Below, piece by piece: positions 15,801 to 21,333 of a stretch of DNA of 21,333 nt. Source of the DNA: an uncultured Chloroflexota bacterium (lineage in GTDB: Bacteria; Chloroflexota; Anaerolineae; Aggregatilineales; Phototrophicaceae). The notes under the pieces are model-generated. The model was given only the letters and a program-made list of their open reading frames with translations. It did no database searches and was not told the DNA's origin. Position 1 is the stretch's first letter. Each line of letters opens with the position of its first letter. The translations under genes were made by a program, and so were the position numbers. Where the stretch lies: assembly GCA_937988705.1 (NCBI GenBank), contig CALKIA010000058.1:1-21333 (forward strand), written 5' to 3'.

Positions 15801-16343
15801 GATGTGTCGGTCGCTCCCAATCTCATGTACCTGCTGCATGACCCGAGCTGGACGGTGCGCACGGCGGTCATCCGCGCACTGCTCGAATTCAACGATAATT
15901 CGGTTATTCCCGCCTTGATCGGGTCACTCGATGATGAGCACCCTATGGTGCGTGAGACAGCGGCTGAGGCGCTCGGTCGGCTGCATGCTGAACTGGCGCT
16001 GCCTGCGCTCGTGCAGCGGCTGCGTGATCCGGAATCGTTTGTGCGCCGGGCGGTGGCGATTGCGGTCGGATCAATTCAGGAATCGGGCGAATCTGGGGTA
16101 CAATCCCTCATTAATCTATTGGAAGATCCCGATCCGCAAGTGCGCTGGGCTGCGGTTGAATCGCTCGGTACGCTGCGCGATCCGTCCGCTGTCAGTGCGT
16201 TAGTTGGGCGGCTTTTCGATACGTACGTCCCCATGTGGGAGACGCGGCGGATCTGCGATGTGGTAGCAGAGGCATTGCTGGCTATCGGCGACGAAAGCGG
16301 CATTCATGCAGTTGAATTATGGCGTGTAGGTCAACTCACCTAG
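12816..16343 (+). CDS. TIR-NACHT-HEAT protein (bacterial NLR-like STAND NTPase)
   Basis: This 1175-residue cytoplasmic protein has the layout of an immune receptor. The N-terminal TIR domain (about 10-140) begins IHVYLSY and has the candidate NAD-cleaving Glu at E82 (SPYALHEI; the usual Cys of WCxxE is Ala). The NACHT-type NTPase (about 195-520) has Walker A GVSGSGKTT (231-239), Walker B VILCLDHLDEL (299-309), a sensor-like LACRH (335-339) and the terminal LRFRDRLTLEYFGA segment typical of NACHT proteins. The C-terminal half carries about ten HEAT repeats of the VRxxAxxAL type in blocks 680-775, 797-880 and 930-1165. An acidic Gln/Thr-rich linker (about 883-925) separates the last two. TAGGA at 12806-12810 supports the ATG; a TTG at 12795 is less likely. 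By analogy, HEAT repeats sense a ligand, NACHT oligomerises and TIR acts as effector. Defence versus developmental signalling is undecided. Confidence 0.88.
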   Translation: MKRSPADVERIHVYLSYAAVEANFTIQLASDLLCEGVPVWMDRLHASPERWTNDLQAALSQAAVFVAVVTPEYVQSPYALHEIQFALKRKIPIIPVLCAPLDRSQWLSELQPAALIDFTQWNDKRVYRQRLDELIDDLRPKVEMRSALEVETRYLYTLMTRLEARKPLTQFVDLSVNPRPPEQTTRPELRLSDLWGKNVPLYEVEADSRRMQAIASLAAALEKYPQFILTGVSGSGKTTLLERFALDAARKRLTVGREAPLPVYIDLARWNDDETIDAFVHRSATFDGESLVKLTPWEVILCLDHLDELGDDAAERAGQLKQWLASDAAPRQVMLACRHAESVLMQDLPQIAIGDLQEEHIRRYIGACLDDSAAAPLLTQFFPSLAEDQPRAELLCSLARTTAMLAGLVFLFKTSPQSELPLNPGALLKRYYANFWIWKRHSGMPGWMPYKELEASLHRIARTLLTGKYASQFSYADARANIGDERFLAAAITSGLIEPIGDQLRFRDRLTLEYFGAVNLPLSDLVLRLMSARFDEWGLRLAQRWDGVVILMSGYLASPESLIRSIAEIDPYLAGRCIASGVRVPEGLFDHIVNTLSELAFETQNRGRVEAAIILRVFSHRAGMNALLEMMRVGTWRERQSATQAMRQGEIVFPPVLFEELSTWDWKPSERIAGALLTIGIEALPLLLNVLNDDSDPQQRCGAAWALGVIDDCGGLPALVHALDDSDLAVRLQALAAIGRLRDTAAIPFLTHLLKDQQWDIREAAAEALDKIDAPKVGNLKLKEAEPNASAKGESLLDLLNSEDWQARMSAVGSLAQFDDPSIIPALLETLHDEDARVRLAVIQVLEQHADDVVIEALAAATYDSDHEVAAAAQQALQRFNAAGEPRVTVAEETQTNSAPIEAQSLYDAETVSADEVLPFDEQQIAQWEALRDLLESLFVSDWHARREAASALREQAKSLRGIADRSVINLLLNALSNTDYVVRWAVVEALAWIKDVSVAPNLMYLLHDPSWTVRTAVIRALLEFNDNSVIPALIGSLDDEHPMVRETAAEALGRLHAELALPALVQRLRDPESFVRRAVAIAVGSIQESGESGVQSLINLLEDPDPQVRWAAVESLGTLRDPSAVSALVGRLFDTYVPMWETRRICDVVAEALLAIGDESGIHAVELWRVGQLT

Positions 16344-16353
16344 GTTTGGAACA

Positions 16354-17868
16354 ATGCGGTTATTCATTAGCTATGCCAGAGTCGACAAACCCTACTGTGT
16401 CCAGATCGCGGAAACGCTGGATATCCACAGCACATGGTTTGATCAGCGTTTATATGCGGGCCAGCATTGGTGGCGCGAGATTCTGCGCCGTCTTGACTGG
16501 TGTGAGGGTTTCATCTATCTTCTCTCCCCAGACTCGATTGCCTCAGAATATTGCCAGAAGGAATACAAGATTGCGCAGAACACGGGTAAGCACATTTTCC
16601 CCGTGCTGATCCGCGATGGTACGATGCTCCCCAAACAATTGGATGAATTGCAATACGTCGATTTCACAAAAGGCATGACGACCGACGTGGTGAAGGGGCT
16701 CTTGAATTCGATTCACTTGGCCGAACGCGGTACAGCACCCCGCACACCGCCCCCCAAGCCGACGAAGGTCGAAGCGCCGAGCGTCCCCAACGATGTCACC
16801 ACCGTGATCGGCAAAGCCGCCGAAGCGATGGAAGTTGGGCGTTTTGACGAATCGGTGTTCATGCTCAAGCAGGCCATCGAACGTGGGCTGAAGTCGCGCT
16901 TCATCAATTTGGAAGCGCTGCTCGCCGAAGCCGAAGGCGCGCTCGAACGGCAGGTGCGCTTGCGCGAAATTGAACTCGAATATAAGAACATCGCGGAGCT
17001 GGTCAAACGCAAATGGACGCGCTCGATGGGCTGCCAGGCGTTTCAGGCCTTCCGTAAGGATGTTCCGAACTACGACCCGGACAATTTGGCGGAAATTTGC
17101 GCCAATGAGCAAATCTCACGCGCCACGCAGCCCCTTGCGCCGGCCCGCGTCGCCAAAGGCGGCATACCGCTCCTCGAATGGTGTGAAATCCCGTCCGGCA
17201 TCCTGCACATCGGTGAAAATGGTAAGGGGTCGCAGCGTGATACGGTCCATGTTGAGGCCTTCCAATTGGCCAAGTACCCGGTGACCAATGGGCAGTTCCA
17301 GCTCTTCATCGACGATCCGCGCGGGTATGCGAATCAGGCGTGGTGGGGCTTCTCGCCCTACGCGGCGGAGTGGCGGCGTCTTAACCCGCAGCCCGCCGCG
17401 CCGCAGTTTCAAGGGGCAGACCGTCCGCGCGAGAACGTGACTTGGTATGAGGCGATGGCCTTTAGCTGCTGGCTGAGTGACAAGCTTGGCATGCAGATCA
17501 CGCTGCCGACGCGCCAGCAGTGGCAGCGGGCGGCGCGCGGGGATGATCAGCGCGTTTACCCGTGGGGCAATGAGTTTGACACCACAGTGTGCAACACCCG
17601 TGAGAGCCGCCTGCGCCAGACCACCCTCGTTATGCGCTACGTGAACGGAATCAGCCAACACGGCGCCTATGATATGGCAGGTAATGTGTGGGAATGGTGC
17701 CTGAACGGCAACTATGACGAAGCGGACAAGACGACAGCTGCTCCGCGCTCAGTGCAGGGCGGGTCGTTCATCAGCGCGCACGAACGCGCGCAAACCGGTT
17801 TCACGTTCAAGCTGAGCCCAGAATACCACTACGGCAGCATCGGTTTCCGTTTAGCGTGCGTGCGCTAA
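16354..17868 (+). CDS. TIR domain protein with C-terminal FGE/sulfatase-modifying-factor-like domain
   Basis: This 504-residue protein follows the TIR-NACHT-HEAT gene by 10 bp and is probably co-transcribed. The TIR domain (1-120) starts MRLFISYARVDK and has the canonical SEYCQKE motif with candidate catalytic E70. A Pro-rich linker (129-145) leads to a helical region (about 148-260), partly coiled coil (LEALLAEAEGALERQ). The FGE-like domain (270-503) shows PVTNGQFQLFI, NVTWYEAMAFSCWL, LPTRQQWQRAARG, YPWGNEFD, YDMAGNVWEWC and a final GSIGFRLA, so the C-type-lectin-like fold is convincing. The two catalytic cysteines of formylglycine-generating enzyme are missing: GGSFIS has Ser474, and the second position is Ala479. 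It should therefore bind something rather than oxidise sulfatases. Role is inferred: a TIR effector with a recognition domain, partner of the NACHT protein. Confidence 0.87.
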   Translation: MRLFISYARVDKPYCVQIAETLDIHSTWFDQRLYAGQHWWREILRRLDWCEGFIYLLSPDSIASEYCQKEYKIAQNTGKHIFPVLIRDGTMLPKQLDELQYVDFTKGMTTDVVKGLLNSIHLAERGTAPRTPPPKPTKVEAPSVPNDVTTVIGKAAEAMEVGRFDESVFMLKQAIERGLKSRFINLEALLAEAEGALERQVRLREIELEYKNIAELVKRKWTRSMGCQAFQAFRKDVPNYDPDNLAEICANEQISRATQPLAPARVAKGGIPLLEWCEIPSGILHIGENGKGSQRDTVHVEAFQLAKYPVTNGQFQLFIDDPRGYANQAWWGFSPYAAEWRRLNPQPAAPQFQGADRPRENVTWYEAMAFSCWLSDKLGMQITLPTRQQWQRAARGDDQRVYPWGNEFDTTVCNTRESRLRQTTLVMRYVNGISQHGAYDMAGNVWEWCLNGNYDEADKTTAAPRSVQGGSFISAHERAQTGFTFKLSPEYHYGSIGFRLACVR

Positions 17869-17896
17869 AGACGAACTCAGTTATGACGGAGAAACA

Positions 17897-17927
17897 AAAA
17901 GGACGAGGTAGTTATCCTCGTCCTTTT
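17897..17927. terminator. Bidirectional rho-independent terminator between convergent units
   Basis: AAAAGGACGAGG (17897-17908) and CCTCGTCCTTTT (17916-17927) form a perfect 12-bp stem with a 7-nt loop, A-rich on one side and T-rich on the other. It lies in the 70-bp gap between the TIR pair (plus) and the exporter genes (minus) and can serve both. Confidence 0.9.
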
Positions 17928-17938
17928 GATTCTCCTGA

Positions 17939-19915
17939 CTATTTGCCGACCGTTTCGGCGGAACTGTCATCAGCTGATGGTTCCGGTTCTTCCTCGCGGC
18001 GGAACTGACTCATATACAGGTCGTAGTAGGCGCCCCGCTGTTCCAGCAGCGCTTGATGCGTACCGCGTTCGATGATTTCACCGTCTTTAAGCATCATCAG
18101 GAGATCTGCGTTGCGGATGGTGCTCAGGCGATGGGCGATCACGAAGCTGGTGCGGCCCTTTAAGATCTGCTCGAAAGCGGTCTGGATCAGCCGTTCCGTG
18201 CGCGTGTCCACGCTCGACGTGGCTTCGTCGAGGATAAGAATGCGCGGATTCATCAACGCCACCCGCGCAATGGCGATCAACTGGCGCTGCCCCTGACTTA
18301 GGCCGCTGCCCCGTTCGCCCAGAACGGTTTGATAGCTCTCCGGCAAGCGTTCGATGAAGGAATCGGCAGCCACCATTTTCGCCGCGGCGATCACGTCTTC
18401 ATCGGTCGCGCCGAGGCGACCATAGCGGATGTTGTTCATCACCGTGTCGGAGAACAGGAAGGTGTCTTGCAGAACGATACCAATTTGGCTGCGCAAACTT
18501 TCCTGAGTCACATCGCGGACATCTACGCCGTCGATGCGTACCGCCCCGCTCATGACATCATAGAAGCGCGGAATCAGGTTGATGATGGTGGTCTTGCCCG
18601 CGCCCGTCGGCCCGACAATGGCGACCATCTGCCCGGTCTCTGCGACAAAATCGACGCTTTTCAACACGGGTTGATCTTGCTGATAGCCGGCCACGACCTT
18701 GTCGAATTCCACTCGACCTTGAATTTGGGGCATAGTCTGCGCGTTCGACTTGTCTTCGATTTCAATGTCCGTGTCCAACAGACCGAAAATGCGCTCACCG
18801 CCGGCGACCGCGCTCTGGATGTTCGCCCAAAGTACGGCGATCTGCGTGATGGGCTGGTTGAAACGCTGAATATACTGGAGGAAGGCAAAGACCGTACCGA
18901 GCGAGATGATCTCTGTACCGAGCAGCGGTTGATTGCGCAGCACAGAAATGCCGCCGACGACCACGACCATACCGAGCGCCACATAGCCGAGCGCTTCCAG
19001 GACTGGATTCAAGGCACTGGTGAAGCTCGCCGCGCGCACGTTCGCGTCACGATTGGCGGCGTTAGTGCGCTTAAACTGGTCGATGCTCTCGTCTTCGCGG
19101 TTGAACGCCTGCACTTCGCGCACGCCCGCGATGCTCTCCTGCAAGCCAGCGTTCACGCTGCCCATCTGTTCGCGCGATTTGCGGAAAGCCTTGCGCGCCT
19201 GATTCGAGAAGTAAATGGTCGCAATGTACATCACCGGGACAATCGACAGACTAATGAGTGCATAGACCCAGTTGGCTTGCAGCATCTTGATCATGATCCA
19301 GACCATGAGCAGCACACCGCCGATCACGCTCAGCAACCCGAAGCTGAACACCTGTTGGATCGTGTCGGTGTCGCTGGTGATGCGGCTCATGACGTTGCCG
19401 ACCTCATTTTCCGCATAGTAGCCCATCGACAGGCGCTGCATCTTGCGGAACAAGTCCTGCCGCATCTCCTTGAGTACGCTTTGCCCGGTGCGACTCATGG
19501 CGAAGAACGCCAAGCCATTCATGGCTGACCCGACGACGAACAGGCCGAGCAGGATACCCACAATCGAGGTCAAGCCAGCGAGTTTCACGTCCATGCTAAC
19601 CGCGTCCAGCGCTTCCTGACCACCGTCGACCGCTGTCTGCACAACAGGATCAAACCAGCAGTTCGACCCGGCGACTTCCTGACCGGCAAACGACTGGGCG
19701 GCGCGGGGAAACAGGTAACAGTCCACCGCCTGACCGATATAATCGGGAGAGGCGACCTGCGTCCATGTCGCGATCACGACGAGCACCATGGCGATAATCA
19801 CGCCGTACCAGTTGTGCCGGAAATAGTCGCCAAAGCGCCGCAGAGTCGAGCTGACATTCCGCGCTTTGCTGGCTTCGTTCTCAAACAGACGGCGACCGCC
19901 GTCAATACCCATCAT
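17939..19915 (-). CDS. Heterodimeric ABC exporter subunit with canonical catalytic Glu/His
   Basis: This full half-transporter has 658 residues: a membrane domain (about 30-370) followed by an ATPase. Motifs are Walker A GPTGAGKT (435-442), Q-loop Q483, signature LSQGQRQ (539-545, Gln in place of the second-position Gly), Walker B ILILDEAT with Glu564, and H-loop H595. With its neighbour it should form an exporter like TM287/288 or BmrCD, with this subunit supplying the working Walker B. The loop between the first two spans is long (about 62-112) and carries C66 and C86, which could form an extracellular disulfide. The C-terminus ends in an acidic tail. AGGAGG (19930-19925) supports the first ATG, whose ATGA overlaps the stop of the upstream gene. 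Substrate (drug, lipid or peptide) unknown. Confidence 0.92.
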   Translation of the reverse strand: MMGIDGGRRLFENEASKARNVSSTLRRFGDYFRHNWYGVIIAMVLVVIATWTQVASPDYIGQAVDCYLFPRAAQSFAGQEVAGSNCWFDPVVQTAVDGGQEALDAVSMDVKLAGLTSIVGILLGLFVVGSAMNGLAFFAMSRTGQSVLKEMRQDLFRKMQRLSMGYYAENEVGNVMSRITSDTDTIQQVFSFGLLSVIGGVLLMVWIMIKMLQANWVYALISLSIVPVMYIATIYFSNQARKAFRKSREQMGSVNAGLQESIAGVREVQAFNREDESIDQFKRTNAANRDANVRAASFTSALNPVLEALGYVALGMVVVVGGISVLRNQPLLGTEIISLGTVFAFLQYIQRFNQPITQIAVLWANIQSAVAGGERIFGLLDTDIEIEDKSNAQTMPQIQGRVEFDKVVAGYQQDQPVLKSVDFVAETGQMVAIVGPTGAGKTTIINLIPRFYDVMSGAVRIDGVDVRDVTQESLRSQIGIVLQDTFLFSDTVMNNIRYGRLGATDEDVIAAAKMVAADSFIERLPESYQTVLGERGSGLSQGQRQLIAIARVALMNPRILILDEATSSVDTRTERLIQTAFEQILKGRTSFVIAHRLSTIRNADLLMMLKDGEIIERGTHQALLEQRGAYYDLYMSQFRREEEPEPSADDSSAETVGK

Positions 19916-21333
19916 AACGTTAGGCCTCCTGCGCTGGATTCGTCGACTGCGGCGTCGCCGACCAACTGCGAATGGTAAATTTCGGCGTAAATCGGGCTGC
20001 TCTCCATCAATTCTTCGTGCTTCCCTGAAGCGACCACACGCCCTTTATCCAGTACGAGGATCATGTCGGCGTTAAGCACAGTCGAAATCCGCTGTGCAAT
20101 GACGAAGCTTGTGCGGCCTTGCATCAGCCGATCGAGTGCCTTCTGAATGCGGTACTCGGTGATGAGGTCGACGCTGCTGGTTGAGTCATCAAGGATGAGA
20201 ATCCGCGGGTTGAGCAGGAGCGCGCGCGCGATCGCGATGCGCTGTTTTTGCCCGCCGGAGAGCGTCGAACCCCGCTCACCCACCGGGGTGTTGTAGCCTT
20301 CGGGGAAGGTCATGATGAAGTCATGCGCGGCGGCCGCTTGCGCGGCGGCGATGACTTCGTCATCGGTGGCATCGGAGCGTCCGAAGGCGATATTGTCGCG
20401 GATTGTGCCGCTGAACAGGTTGGTTTCCTGCAAGACGATGCCGATCTGTGAGCGCAGGCTGTCCAGCGTGACATCGCGCACATCGTGCCCGTCAATCGTG
20501 ATCGCGCCTTCGCTAGTGTCATAAAAGCGTGGAATCAGGTTGATGATGGTCGTCTTGCCCGAACCTGTTCCGCCCAACAGCGCGACGGTCGTGCCGGGTT
20601 TGGCCTCAAAGGAGACGTTTTGCAGCACCGGGTCGCCACCACCAAAGTAGCGGAAGGTCACATCCTTGAATTCGAGCGTGCCCTGAATCGGCGGGAGGTG
20701 AATCGCATTCGGTTTGTCGGTGACATCGCTCTTGGCGTCCAAGATTTCGAAAACGCGCGTCGCCGAGGCACCCGCTTGCGCCATCAAGGAGATGATGAAA
20801 CCGAGCTGACCCAGTGGGAAGAAGACGTAAATCACATACAAGCTAAATTTCTGGTAGTCACCCAGCGACAGCGTACCGTCGAGGATTTGCCGCCCGCCAA
20901 AGTAGAGCAGGGCGACCTGACCCAACTGTGCGATCAGGAAAATCACCGGGAAGAGGAACGAGAAGGTGCGCGCGACCTTCAACTGCTGCGCATATAGCTC
21001 CAGCGTCGAGGCATCGAACCGCTTCTGCTCGTAGTTTTCACGGGCGAAGGCGCGCACCACTTTGATCCCGGCCATGTTTTCTTGCAGAATCGTGTTGAGT
21101 GCGGACAGGCGCATCTGAATCTGCACGAACAACGGTTGGCTGACTGCGCCGAAGATGATGAACGTCACCAGTGCAATCGGCAGGATCGGCAGTACGACCA
21201 GCGTCAACTGCCAGTTGGAAAGCACAAGGATGAGCAGCGTGACAATGAGCAGCAGGAAAGCTTGTGCCGCCAGCACCAACCCCTGCGCGATGAACAGGCG
21301 CAGCTTTTCGACATCGTCGGTGGCGCGGATCAT
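19912..21333 (-). CDS. Heterodimeric ABC exporter subunit with degenerate ATP site, 5' partial
   Basis: The frame runs off the right edge. The visible first codon (MIRATDDVEKLRLF) matches the interior of ABC exporters after the second span, so roughly 120-150 residues are missing. The 473 visible residues hold the rest of the membrane domain and a whole ATPase: Walker A GGTGSGKT (254-261), Q-loop Q302, intact signature LSGGQKQ (359-365), Walker B ILILDDST with Asp383 where the catalytic Glu belongs, and Gln414 (VIAQR) in place of the H-loop His. Its own Walker site is thus degenerate, while its intact signature completes the partner's working site. This reciprocal pattern is the hallmark of heterodimeric exporters. 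It is the first gene of the pair, joined by a 4-base overlap. Confidence 0.92.
   Translation of the reverse strand: MIRATDDVEKLRLFIAQGLVLAAQAFLLLIVTLLILVLSNWQLTLVVLPILPIALVTFIIFGAVSQPLFVQIQMRLSALNTILQENMAGIKVVRAFARENYEQKRFDASTLELYAQQLKVARTFSFLFPVIFLIAQLGQVALLYFGGRQILDGTLSLGDYQKFSLYVIYVFFPLGQLGFIISLMAQAGASATRVFEILDAKSDVTDKPNAIHLPPIQGTLEFKDVTFRYFGGGDPVLQNVSFEAKPGTTVALLGGTGSGKTTIINLIPRFYDTSEGAITIDGHDVRDVTLDSLRSQIGIVLQETNLFSGTIRDNIAFGRSDATDDEVIAAAQAAAAHDFIMTFPEGYNTPVGERGSTLSGGQKQRIAIARALLLNPRILILDDSTSSVDLITEYRIQKALDRLMQGRTSFVIAQRISTVLNADMILVLDKGRVVASGKHEELMESSPIYAEIYHSQLVGDAAVDESSAGGLTL

Noticed and set aside
17700..17868. C-terminal lectin-fold region as a diversity-generating retroelement target
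   Set aside because: The fold matches known targets, but no reverse transcriptase, template repeat or run of adenine-rich variable codons is seen in the window.
18329..19528. 399-codon open frame on the plus strand
   Set aside because: It lies wholly antisense to the exporter gene, has a His/Arg/Asp-rich composition typical of shadow frames in GC-rich DNA, and resembles no protein family.

Overview
The window is about 21 kb of GC-rich bacterial DNA. It reads as a chromosome segment of a Chloroflexota bacterium, perhaps Anaerolineae. That placement is an inference from gene style: GAF-plus-coiled-coil proteins, TIR proteins fused to NACHT/HEAT or FGE-like domains, tight ABC operons and substrate-binding proteins without lipid anchors. 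No rRNA or single-copy marker gene is present to confirm it. No tRNA, CRISPR array, insertion sequence or phage gene was seen.

Layout, left to right. (1) The 3' part of a large polytopic glycosyltransferase-like membrane protein (to 2449). (2) A four-gene TroABCD-type manganese/zinc importer (2545-6273). Two TTTAG-N6-CTA dyads of the DtxR/MntR/TroR operator kind lie upstream, and the last permease carries a winged-helix-like tail. (3) A stand-alone GAF-domain protein (6372-7256). (4) A ribose-type ABC importer operon (7355-12584) ordered permease, binding protein, double ATPase, second permease. Its binding protein is two complete RbsB proteins fused head to tail in one chain. (5) An AT-rich 231-bp gap with a near-consensus promoter and two dyads, leading a two-gene unit: a 1175-residue TIR-NACHT-HEAT protein and a 504-residue TIR-FGE-like protein (12816-17868). 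(6) A bidirectional terminator. (7) On the minus strand, a heterodimeric ABC exporter pair (17939-21333), its upstream gene cut by the window edge.

How the parts work together. The tro genes are translationally coupled and probably shut off when metal is plentiful. The ribose operon supplies two binding domains on one polypeptide, two different permeases and an ATPase with one canonical and one degenerate site, which suggests an asymmetric importer. The TIR pair looks like an NLR-style NTPase switch with two potential NAD-cleaving TIR effectors and a lectin-fold partner. It is the best candidate for an undescribed defence or signalling system here. The exporter pair shows the consensus/degenerate ATP-site split expected of heterodimeric exporters.
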